Shown here piece by piece: positions 1 to 6,200 of a stretch of DNA of 12,002 bases (within the stretch, counting starts at the first letter, position 1; every line of letters starts with the position of its first letter). The notes under the pieces are model-generated. The model was not told where the DNA came from and did no database searches. It saw nothing but the letters and a program-made list of their open reading frames with translations. A program made the translations under genes and the position numbers. This DNA is from Halieaceae bacterium UBA3479. GTDB lineage: Bacteria > Pseudomonadota > Gammaproteobacteria > Pseudomonadales > Halieaceae. The stretch spans positions 1 to 12,002 of the forward strand of contig DFQW01000139.1 in assembly GCA_002377985.1 (NCBI GenBank), read 5' to 3'.

Positions 1-149
1 ACGCCTCTTCCTGTCGGGCCGCAACGCAGCGCTTTATCAGGCTTGCAAAAGGTCTTAAGTCGGCCGCGGCCCCACTGACCTTGATTTTCCGGGCAGTCGC
101 GTAGGGTTCGATACTCTCCAGCTACCGGATAGCATGGGTTGATTAGGAC

Positions 150-177
150 TTGAATTTTCAGCCGTTAGCGTTAGCAT
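150..177 (+). promoter_or_regulatory. Probable promoter of the tRNA-Lys gene
   Basis: A sigma70-like pair lies just upstream of the tRNA: TTGAAT (150-155, 4/6 to the -35 consensus) and TAGCAT (172-177, 4/6 to the -10 consensus), separated by 16 bp. The bases after the -10 are GC-rich (ACGCGCC), as is usual for stringently controlled stable-RNA promoters. Transcription would start near 184, giving a leader of about 12 nt before the mature tRNA end. The boxes are seen; promoter activity is inferred. Confidence 0.5.
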
Positions 178-195
178 ACGCGCCTTCCCCTTTTC

Positions 196-271
196 GGGCC
201 GTTAGCTCAGTCGGTAGAGCAGTTGGCTTTTAACCAATTGGTCGCTGGTTCGAACCCAGCACGGCCCACCA
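196..271 (+). tRNA. tRNA-Lys (anticodon UUU), CCA encoded
   Basis: A complete cloverleaf can be folded. The acceptor arm is GGGCCGT (196-202) with ACGGCCC (261-267), followed by discriminator A at 268 and an encoded CCA at 269-271. The D-arm contains the AGCTCAGTCGGTAGAGC motif. The anticodon stem TTGG/CCAA carries the loop CTTTTAA with anticodon TTT, which reads AAA/AAG lysine codons. The T-arm is CTGGTTCGAACCCAG with the invariant TTCGA. The length of 76 nt is standard. It is a single tRNA gene with its own promoter and terminator, lying tail-to-tail with the minus-strand aldolase-family gene that ends at 301. Confidence 0.97.
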
Positions 272-278
272 TTACAGC

Positions 279-302
279 AAACCACCCTCGGGTGGTTTTT
301 TT
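279..302 (+). terminator. Rho-independent terminator after tRNA-Lys
   Basis: An inverted repeat AAACCACC(C) / (G)GGTGGTTT at 279-298 with a tight loop around TC is followed by an unbroken T-run (296-302). It begins 8 nt after the CCA end, so it is the natural tRNA terminator. The T-run touches the stop codon (301-303) of the convergent minus-strand gene. Read from that side the hairpin has only a three-T tail, so it would terminate the minus-strand gene weakly. Confidence 0.88.
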
Positions 303-1062
303 ATGTGGCGTAGCCCGGTTCTGTCTCATTAAGCATCGCTTTGAGTTCCGCAAAATGCCGCTCGGCCTGTTCGGGATACGTCTCCAATTGCCTGGCGGTC
401 TTTTCGGCGACGTCATCGGATAACACGCGCAGTGGTTGTCCGGTCCAAAGCGCCTTGATGTAAGTCTCGGCTGCGCGCTCAAAATAGAACAGTCGATTGA
501 AGGCGTCAGCGACGTCTTTGCCGATAACCATCACGCCGTGATGGCACATAATGAGCACCTGCTTGTCGGGATCCGATAGGTATTCGCAGCACCTTTCAGC
601 TTCTTCCTCAAAGGCCAGTCCCCCGTATTCGGTATCGATTGCATAGCGCTTAAAAAACATGGCGCAGTTTTGATCTATTGGCGGCAGACGTGGATCCTCC
701 AGCGTGGAGAGGACGGTGGCGTGGATTGAGTGCACATGAAGTGCCACCCGGGCATGTGGGCACCGGCGGTGCACCGCCCCGTGCAGCCCCCATGCCGTAG
801 GGTCAGGGGCGTCAGGGCGGTGCATCGTCTCCGGGTCATTGGCATCAACGAGGATCAGGTCAGACGCCCTAATTCTGGAGAAATGCGATTGATTGGGGTT
901 CATCAGAAACTGCGTGCCGTCATCGTTAACGGCAACGGAGAAATGGTTAGCCACGCCTTCATGAAAATTAAGTCGCGCTGCCCACCGAAAGGCCGCGGCA
1001 AGATCGACTCTCGTCTCCCAGTGGTCGCATTGCCTGAGGCTCTTCAACTTATGATCTTGCAT
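301..1062 (-). CDS. Class II aldolase/adducin-family protein
   Basis: This 253-residue cytosolic protein of the class II aldolase/adducin fold is of typical family length. The zinc-ligand signatures are visible: His109-x-His111 in an ALHVHSIHAT stretch, and His174/His175 in CHHGVMVIG near residue 175. An upstream GLHGAVHRR helix (92-100) precedes them. Sugar-phosphate aldolases such as FucA carry a catalytic Glu four residues before the His of that helix. Here the position is Ala90, in the segment PTAWGLH, as in adducin-like members of unknown chemistry. Aldol cleavage of a sugar phosphate should therefore not be assumed. The ATG at 1062 has only a weak purine-rich Shine-Dalgarno (GAGAA about 9 nt upstream). 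The gene is divergent from the PhyH-like oxygenase at 1239 and ends inside the tRNA terminator T-run. The family call is firm; the substrate is unknown. Confidence 0.88.
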   Translation of the reverse strand: MQDHKLKSLRQCDHWETRVDLAAAFRWAARLNFHEGVANHFSVAVNDDGTQFLMNPNQSHFSRIRASDLILVDANDPETMHRPDAPDPTAWGLHGAVHRRCPHARVALHVHSIHATVLSTLEDPRLPPIDQNCAMFFKRYAIDTEYGGLAFEEEAERCCEYLSDPDKQVLIMCHHGVMVIGKDVADAFNRLFYFERAAETYIKALWTGQPLRVLSDDVAEKTARQLETYPEQAERHFAELKAMLNETEPGYAT

Positions 1063-1082
1063 CTATGTTTCTCGTATGTTTT

Positions 1083-1100
1083 CGGTATTGAACCGGTATT
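1083..1100. promoter_or_regulatory. CGGTATT direct repeats upstream of the aldolase-family gene
   Basis: CGGTATT occurs at 1083-1089 and again at 1094-1100, with starts 11 bp apart, about one helical turn. This phasing suits a dimeric or cooperative regulator binding one face of the DNA. The pair lies about 20-40 bp upstream of the minus-strand aldolase-family start codon. The repeat is seen; a regulatory role is inferred and could be chance. Confidence 0.25.
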
Positions 1101-1125
1101 TTTCTGGGTCTATGGGGGTCAACGT

Positions 1126-1143
1126 CTACTCCCTTGGGGGTAG
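1126..1143. promoter_or_regulatory. 18 bp dyad, candidate operator between divergent genes
   Basis: The sequence CTACTCCC-TT-GGGGGTAG is a near-perfect inverted repeat: 8 bp arms with a single T/G mismatch around a 2 bp centre. It lies between the divergent aldolase-family and PhyH-like genes, about 60 bp upstream of the PhyH -35 box. It lacks a T-run and lies outside any coding region, so an operator is more likely than a terminator. The cognate regulator is not identifiable here. Confidence 0.4.
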
Positions 1144-1170
1144 AAATAAGGGCATCTAAACCGATGTGAC

Positions 1171-1198
1171 CGGGTCAGATCTGCCATTAGGCGGGTCA
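1171..1198. promoter_or_regulatory. CGGGTCA direct repeats flanking the -35 of the PhyH-like gene
   Basis: CGGGTCA is present at 1171-1177 and 1192-1198, with starts 21 bp apart, two helical turns. The copies flank and overlap the -35/spacer region of the PhyH-like promoter. A third GGGTCA lies at 1116-1121. Same-face spacing suggests a regulator-binding array. The repeats are seen; the function is inferred. Confidence 0.3.
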
Positions 1199-1209
1199 AA
1201 GAGTATAAT
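1181..1209 (+). promoter_or_regulatory. Probable sigma70 promoter of the PhyH-like gene
   Basis: A perfect TATAAT (1204-1209) is preceded at 17 bp by CTGCCA (1181-1186, 4/6 to TTGACA). Transcription would start near 1215, giving a leader of about 25 nt. The consensus -10 with a weak -35 flanked by direct repeats fits a regulated promoter. Confidence 0.6.
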
Positions 1210-1226
1210 TTTGGTATGGGTTAATA

Positions 1227-1234
1227 AAGGAGGT
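1227..1234 (+). promoter_or_regulatory. Strong Shine-Dalgarno of the PhyH-like gene
   Basis: AAGGAGGT is almost the full anti-16S complement and ends 4 nt before the ATG at 1239. It fixes the start codon and predicts efficient translation. It is the strongest ribosome-binding site in the window. Confidence 0.85.
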
Positions 1235-1238
1235 CGCG

Positions 1239-2033
1239 ATGAGTATTGCGCGTTACCGGAACCTTAACGACGTTGATCAGGTGGTGCATTCACTGCGGGA
1301 AACGGGGGCAGTGATTATCGAGAACCTGTTGTCTGACGGTGTCATCGATACTTTCAATGCTGACTTGAGATCCGAGTTCGATCGCGAAGGGCACCTCTAT
1401 CAAAACGAGTTCAACGGACACAACACCTTGCGAGTCGGTGGTGTCACCAAGTATTCGGATACCTTCGCTTCATTTTTAATGCACCCTGCAGCGATCGCGC
1501 TGGCCGACCGGGTGTTAAAGCCAAACTGCGAGGTCTATCAGGTAGGTAGTACCACTGCGATCGAGATTTTGCCTGGCGAAGATGCACAAGTGCTGCATCG
1601 TGATGATGCCATTTACCCAACCAAGCTACTGAATTTTGAGGCCCAGATTTCCGTTCTCTGGGCGCTCGACGACTTTACCGAGGAAAATGGCGCAACTCAT
1701 GTGATCCTAAAGGAGACCGGTATTTCTCGTCCCGAAGAAGCGACGCTTGAAGATACGCATCAAGCTGTAATGCCAAAGGGGTCGGCGGTTGTGTACTTGG
1801 GTTCAACGATTCATGGCGGTGGCGCGAATAACAGCGACGCCCCAAGAAAAGCATTGGTTAATACCTACTGCCTCGGTTGGTTGCGGCAGGAAGAAAATCA
1901 TTACCTGACGCTGACTCGAGATGAGGTTGCTGGTCAATCGGATGAGATGCGGCGGATGCTCGGTTTTCAGGCCCACGGACCTTATTTGGGGGTATGGCCC
2001 GAGGATCCTGACGGACTCTGGTACGAAACCTAA
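1239..2033 (+). CDS. Phytanoyl-CoA dioxygenase (PhyH)-family Fe(II)/2-oxoglutarate oxygenase
   Basis: This 264-residue soluble protein of the PhyH family uses O2 and 2-oxoglutarate to hydroxylate a small molecule. The facial triad is visible as His120-x-Asp122 (in VLHRDDAIY) and His192 (in STIHGGGANN). Arg203 in APRKALVNTY follows the distal His and is the expected 2-oxoglutarate carboxylate ligand. Residues 12-48 form the typical N-terminal helix-strand opening of the family (GAVIIENLLSDGVID). The ATG is fixed by a consensus Shine-Dalgarno and promoter. Bacterial PhyH relatives act on varied substrates, including ectoine, acyl-CoAs and halogenated compounds, and no substrate-specific motif was recognised. 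It is divergent from the aldolase-family gene and convergent with the large minus-strand operon, so it may not belong to that pathway. Confidence 0.9.
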   Translation: MSIARYRNLNDVDQVVHSLRETGAVIIENLLSDGVIDTFNADLRSEFDREGHLYQNEFNGHNTLRVGGVTKYSDTFASFLMHPAAIALADRVLKPNCEVYQVGSTTAIEILPGEDAQVLHRDDAIYPTKLLNFEAQISVLWALDDFTEENGATHVILKETGISRPEEATLEDTHQAVMPKGSAVVYLGSTIHGGGANNSDAPRKALVNTYCLGWLRQEENHYLTLTRDEVAGQSDEMRRMLGFQAHGPYLGVWPEDPDGLWYET

Positions 2034-2036
2034 ACA

Positions 2037-2063
2037 CGCACTGAAGAAGCGCCGAGTCGTGCG
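2037..2063. terminator. Weak hairpin between convergent genes
   Basis: CGCAC (2037-2041) and GTGCG (2059-2063) form a 5 bp stem with a 17 nt loop in the 30 bp between the converging stop codons of the PhyH-like and aminotransferase genes. On the minus strand it is followed by TGTTT, a poor U-tract. It is the only hairpin candidate in the gap and is a marginal terminator at best. Confidence 0.22.
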
Positions 2064-3470
2064 CTAGAAGCCCGCAACGCCAGTTGGAAAAGCTGCGCCG
2101 TCTCCTTCTATGGCAGCGCCGTTCTCAACTTCTTGAATAGCAGCCTCCATGATTTCGAGACCCTCTCGGAACGTCCTTTCCTGCATGTTGAGCGCAGGAT
2201 ACAGCCGGATGGTGTCTTCGTGATCAGAGATGGCCCACACACCTCGCTGGAGCATCTCACCCCTCACGGCTCTGGCGGCCCACCAATCTTTGGCATCGGG
2301 GTCGGTGAGCGCTGATTTGTTAAAGCTGACCCCCATCAACAACCCGCTGTTTCTGACCTGTCGCACAATCGAATATTTCTCCCAATTGGCCATGATCTGT
2401 TGAGCGATTTCTCCCAGCTTGGCGGCGTGATCGACAATGTTGTCGCGCTCGTAAATCTCCAGCGTTTTGATGGCAGCCGCACAGCCTGCAGGTGAACCGG
2501 CAAAGGTCGAGCCAGAGCTAAAGAGCTCGACATCACCAAGAATGTCATCTCGTGCAGAGATGCCCGCGAGCGGCGCGATGCCACCGGAGAGATTCTTTCC
2601 GTATACCAAGATGTCAGGCGTCACATCGTAGTGATCTATGCCCCACATCTTTCCCGTGCGACCGAGACCAGTCAGCACCTCGTCGCTGATGAGAAGCCAC
2701 TGATTCCTGTCACAGATCTCTCTTACACCGCGGACAAATTTTCGTGTTGGAATCCAGTTTCCGCCCTCGGCAAGGCCGGGTTCCAACAAGACTGCGGCGA
2801 TCTCCTCGCGGCTCACCATGGTCGCGTTGATTTCGTGTTCAAGGTGCCACAAACAAAAATCGATGTACTGATCCTGAGACAAGCCGGCGGGCGCACCTTC
2901 GCTGAAGGGGTAAGGAGCCCGTATAACGCCACCAGACCAGGCTTCCAGGTAACGGGTGGCGTCATTGCCCAAACCGCTCAGGAGTTTGCCGGCGATGGAA
3001 TTACCGTGGTACGAAGCGCCAAAGGTGATGACGTATCGACGTTTGGTGTGTGTCAAAGCGAGATGGACAGCAGCTTCCGCAGCCTCGGTACCAGAGACTT
3101 CGTAGTTCGTGCGCGGCAGCGCGCGACTCGGCATGATGTCTGCCAATCGTTCGGCTAAATCGTAGCGGAGGGGGTGATCGTAGTGAAACCCGTATTGCCT
3201 GTTGGCCCGGTCAACCGCTTCAAGAATTTCTGGATGGCAATTCCCCAACGGGTTCGTTGCCCATCCGTTTTGGAAGTCGATGTAGCGATGACCATCCAGA
3301 TCCCAGACATAGTCACCCTCAGCACGTTCGATAACGATTTGTCTGACTGACCGAAAACCACGGGATCCAGACTCTTTTAATGCCTCATTGAATCGCAAGC
3401 CATTTTTGAAGTAAGGAATGCCACGCTTTAGCGCTGTCAGGGTTTTTGGTCCGGGAAAGTTCTCCGCCAT
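2064..3470 (-). CDS. Class III PLP-dependent aminotransferase
   Basis: This 468-residue fold-type I aminotransferase of class III (ornithine/GABA/GSA type) is of usual length. SGTEAAEAA at 126-134 binds the PLP phosphate and YHG (154-156) is the segment stacking on the ring. LISDEVLTGLGRTG (260-273) contains Asp263, which contacts the pyridine nitrogen. YGKNLSGG (290-297) contains Lys292, the Schiff-base lysine. A STFAGSPAG stretch (321-329) follows. All key residues are present. The family moves an amino group from an omega- or beta-amine to pyruvate or 2-oxoglutarate, and parts of the sequence recall glutamate-1-semialdehyde aminomutase. The hemL position upstream of heme genes is absent and the context is catabolic, so transamination of a pathway amine is favoured. 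It is the last gene of the six-gene operon, 54 bp after the permease, with an AGAAG-type Shine-Dalgarno. Confidence 0.9.
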   Translation of the reverse strand: MAENFPGPKTLTALKRGIPYFKNGLRFNEALKESGSRGFRSVRQIVIERAEGDYVWDLDGHRYIDFQNGWATNPLGNCHPEILEAVDRANRQYGFHYDHPLRYDLAERLADIMPSRALPRTNYEVSGTEAAEAAVHLALTHTKRRYVITFGASYHGNSIAGKLLSGLGNDATRYLEAWSGGVIRAPYPFSEGAPAGLSQDQYIDFCLWHLEHEINATMVSREEIAAVLLEPGLAEGGNWIPTRKFVRGVREICDRNQWLLISDEVLTGLGRTGKMWGIDHYDVTPDILVYGKNLSGGIAPLAGISARDDILGDVELFSSGSTFAGSPAGCAAAIKTLEIYERDNIVDHAAKLGEIAQQIMANWEKYSIVRQVRNSGLLMGVSFNKSALTDPDAKDWWAARAVRGEMLQRGVWAISDHEDTIRLYPALNMQERTFREGLEIMEAAIQEVENGAAIEGDGAAFPTGVAGF

Positions 3471-3524
3471 TTTTCTTCTACTCCAGTCTTTAGCTTCATA
3501 GCCTCAGCGCCCCATAGACCATTG

Positions 3525-4898
3525 CTAACCGCGCTTATTTGTGACTCGAAAAATAGGGTAGAGCAACGGGCCAGACAAGATAGCTAGCAGCCCAGCCATG
3601 CCGTACCAGCCTGTGTGCATCCCGAACAGTTCAAATGTGCTGAGGCCCCACGCTGTGACACTTCGATCCGTGAGCGTGATCCATATCATGAAGCCGATCA
3701 AGCAGACGGCTGGAAGGACGAGTGCGATCAATGTGGGTAGGCCCCCCGGAATCCGGAAAGGACGTTCCAACGTCGGTTCTGTGATCCGTAATGTCACCGC
3801 CGCACAAAAAATGAGTGCATAGGATGTGACCATGAGCAGTACATCAATGATAACGAGGCTTTGGAAAGGCCCAATCACCAGCACAGCGTTACAGACCGCA
3901 ATCACGGTTATTGCTGCGACCGGCGTACCAAACCGGTTACTGGTTTTGGCAAGAGATCGAGGCAGCAGGCCATCTTGCGCCAATGCTTTGAGAGGTCGTG
4001 CACCAGAGGCCATGTAATCTAGATACAGCGCTAAATTACCCAGTACTGCCGATGCGAGTAGCGCATGCCCCAGAGCAGTTCCGCCCAGCGCGCGGCCGAT
4101 ATCGACAAATGACACGTGTCCATCACCTCCGTCGACCGAGAACAGCTCCCACTGACCATACGCTGCGAGGCTGGCGGCGGTGGGAAGTAAATACATCAGC
4201 GCGACAAAGGGCAACGCGAGCATGAGTGCCTTGGGAATGATTCGTTGAGGCTCCTCGATCTCGCCGGCGAGCGTCGACATAGACTCGTAACCCGAATACA
4301 TCCACATGCCGATACTCAATCCCAGAATCAGTGCGCCGTCATTGCCCAATAGGTCTGTGTCGGGTGGGGTGAGCGGTACGAAGGGATTGAATTGCCAATT
4401 GGCTAAGCCGATGCCGGCTAGAACAAGGAAGGGCGAGATGATCAGAATGGCAAATAGACTCGACCCGATGGCGACGACTCTAATACCGAGAATATTGACT
4501 ACTGTGAACACTGCGATGATGGACCAGCAGAGACCAAAATAGACAGCATCGCTGAAGCCTAGCTGATTCTGGAGATAGGTGGCACTCAAGACGATGTAAA
4601 GCGAGGTATCGACCAGTAACGCCAGTGACCACCACCAACCCGCCTGAAACCCCCAAAATCTGCCCAAGCCCCGGCGTGTCCACACATAGAACCCACCGCT
4701 GTCGGGTAGTGCCGAACCCAATTCGCTGGCAATGAGCGCCATGGGAAGTGCCCAAATGATGGGGAGTACCAGTAGCAGCAATAAGGTGAGGCCGGGCCCT
4801 GAGGACGCCACCATCTCCTCGATGCCAAACGATCCGCCTGACACGAAGATGTAGATCATGAAGAACGCGCTGAAGAGCGGTACCCGAGTGCGCTTCAT
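3525..4898 (-). CDS. APC-superfamily amino acid permease
   Basis: This 457-residue polytopic inner-membrane protein has about 12 hydrophobic segments and no cleavable signal peptide, as in the APC superfamily. The segment SGGSFGIEEMVASSGPG (20-36) in helix 1 is the unwound substrate-binding region. ALPDSGGFYVWTRRGLG (63-79) is the family signature after helix 2. GYESMSTLAGEIEEPQR (203-219) is the conserved loop after helix 6. A hydrophilic loop at 251-262 separates helices 7 and 8. The family takes up amino acids, polyamines or related zwitterions by proton symport or exchange. Betaine and carnitine carriers are usually BCCT or ABC type, so an APC carrier points to a substrate with an amino-acid-like head. 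The gene starts 14 bp after the Rieske stop codon, within the operon. Confidence 0.92.
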   Translation of the reverse strand: MKRTRVPLFSAFFMIYIFVSGGSFGIEEMVASSGPGLTLLLLLVLPIIWALPMALIASELGSALPDSGGFYVWTRRGLGRFWGFQAGWWWSLALLVDTSLYIVLSATYLQNQLGFSDAVYFGLCWSIIAVFTVVNILGIRVVAIGSSLFAILIISPFLVLAGIGLANWQFNPFVPLTPPDTDLLGNDGALILGLSIGMWMYSGYESMSTLAGEIEEPQRIIPKALMLALPFVALMYLLPTAASLAAYGQWELFSVDGGDGHVSFVDIGRALGGTALGHALLASAVLGNLALYLDYMASGARPLKALAQDGLLPRSLAKTSNRFGTPVAAITVIAVCNAVLVIGPFQSLVIIDVLLMVTSYALIFCAAVTLRITEPTLERPFRIPGGLPTLIALVLPAVCLIGFMIWITLTDRSVTAWGLSTFELFGMHTGWYGMAGLLAILSGPLLYPIFRVTNKRG

Positions 4899-4912
4899 GT
4901 TTGCCTCGGGTC

Positions 4913-6172
4913 TCAGTGGAGGCTGGCTTCTAGGGAGTGGAGGTACCAGCGCACAAACTGCTGCAGGGTGAACTCGAACTCCGGATGATAGGGGCCCGGT
5001 TCGAAAAACCTGGAATTCACGCCTGCGGCGTTACGAGTAATGATGTACTCGTCTTCAAGCGTGGTGTGGTGCCAGAGCCAAGTGAGGCGCTCGACGTCGT
5101 AGTCTGTGCCCTCCTGCGCATCCTCTCGCACGAACCAGACCAGCTCCATGTCGGTTTCAGTGAGGGAGCGTGGGATAAAGCGATACAGCACACAGTGGTC
5201 GGGGTAGTTGAGCATGAAGGTCACGGGCCCCAGCTGGAAGTCTCCGGCGCCACCATCATAATCCTTGAACTGACCCATCAATGGCGCGACGGGTTGGCCG
5301 TCTTCGCTACCGGTTAAAAAGCCGTCAAACAGCCCGTAGCGCATGGTATGGGCACAGGTACCAAAGCTGGGTGCGTCCAGATAAATCCGTGTGTGCTGCT
5401 TTGATATGCCCGGAATACCTGTTACCTCGTCGGCCCGTTCCAGCATCTTTGCGACGATCGGCGCTGATTTCTCATGCAGATCCTTGAGGGTATGAAGACG
5501 AGCGTAGGCGCGATGAGACGTGGCGCAATGGTAGCACTCGAGATAGTTCTCGATCGCCAGCTTCCAGTTGGCATCAACGCGATAAGTTTTTCGATGGGCC
5601 ACCTTGGCGTGATCGAGATCATAGGCGCCCAGCTGTACCCGAAGATTTTCAAAGGATGCGATCAAATCTCCCGCGGCAGGGTCGCAGTTAATGAACACCA
5701 GACCCATATAAGTCACACATCTGACCGGTTTCAGGCCATGGCTAGCCGCATCAAAGTCAGGCATGACATGGGTTTCCCGCGCGGCTTTGAGGGTGCCGTC
5801 GATGTTGTAAACCCAACCATGATAGGGGCAGACATAGGTCTTGCGGTTACCCTTTTTCTCCTCACAGACCCTGGCGCCGCGATGGCGACAGATGTTGTGC
5901 ATCGCGGTGATTGCACCGGTTTCGGTTCGCGCGACGATGATTGAATCTTCACCAATTTCGAGGAGTTGGTAGTCGCCGGCAGTTGGTATTTCACTGGCAT
6001 GCAGGGCGTAAATCCAGCTTTTGAATATCAGGTGCTCGAGTTCTCGCTCATGAACCAGATGCGACCGGTAAAAATAGGGGTCCATGGCGTGGTGGGGACG
6101 GGTTTTTTCCGCCTCCAGTTTGTCACGCAAACGTTGAATAGAATCGTCCACGGAAGTCGCGATGTGATGCAT
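4913..6172 (-). CDS. Rieske oxygenase alpha subunit, carnitine/betaine monooxygenase-like
   Basis: This 419-residue ring-hydroxylating-oxygenase-type alpha subunit has an N-terminal Rieske [2Fe-2S] domain with Cys95-x-His97 (NICRHRG) and Cys115-x2-His118 (CPYHGW). The C-terminal catalytic domain has NWKLAIENYLECYHCATSH (202-220). His215 and His220 bind the mononuclear iron; Asp374 in LEDEY is the likely third ligand. The residue linking the two metal centres is Glu212 rather than the Asp of classical dioxygenases. That Glu is known from carnitine monooxygenase CntA, and the length and sequence style also fit CntA/GbcA-type enzymes that attack quaternary or methylated amines. No beta subunit, ferredoxin or reductase gene (CntB/GbcB type) lies in the window, so electrons must come from elsewhere or from an unusual partner. 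The gene lies 28 bp after the GcvT-like gene and 14 bp before the permease. The exact substrate is unknown. Confidence 0.9.
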   Translation of the reverse strand: MHHIATSVDDSIQRLRDKLEAEKTRPHHAMDPYFYRSHLVHERELEHLIFKSWIYALHASEIPTAGDYQLLEIGEDSIIVARTETGAITAMHNICRHRGARVCEEKKGNRKTYVCPYHGWVYNIDGTLKAARETHVMPDFDAASHGLKPVRCVTYMGLVFINCDPAAGDLIASFENLRVQLGAYDLDHAKVAHRKTYRVDANWKLAIENYLECYHCATSHRAYARLHTLKDLHEKSAPIVAKMLERADEVTGIPGISKQHTRIYLDAPSFGTCAHTMRYGLFDGFLTGSEDGQPVAPLMGQFKDYDGGAGDFQLGPVTFMLNYPDHCVLYRFIPRSLTETDMELVWFVREDAQEGTDYDVERLTWLWHHTTLEDEYIITRNAAGVNSRFFEPGPYHPEFEFTLQQFVRWYLHSLEASLH

Positions 6173-6200
6173 GGCTTCTATTGAACCTGTTCAGTATCGT

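Noticed and set aside
196..271. Integrated genomic island at tRNA-Lys
   Set aside because: No integrase gene and no second copy of the tRNA 3' end were seen in the 12 kb, so island boundaries are not supported.
207..482. Minus-strand 91-codon open frame across the tRNA with a GRAGFEPATNWLKANCSTD-like end
   Set aside because: It is the antisense translation of the tRNA and terminator, a classic false gene seen over many tRNA loci, and it overlaps the aldolase-family gene.
730..1143. Plus-strand 137-codon open frame ahead of the PhyH-like gene
   Set aside because: It is mostly antisense to the aldolase-family gene and runs into its promoter region; composition is Arg/Pro-rich shadow-like sequence.
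2631..3158. Plus-strand 175-codon open frame
   Set aside because: It lies wholly antisense to the aminotransferase, whose catalytic motifs are intact, and it has no Shine-Dalgarno or recognisable domain.
5474..5944. Plus-strand 156-codon open frame
   Set aside because: It is antisense to the Rieske oxygenase over its conserved metal-binding motifs and is a coding shadow.
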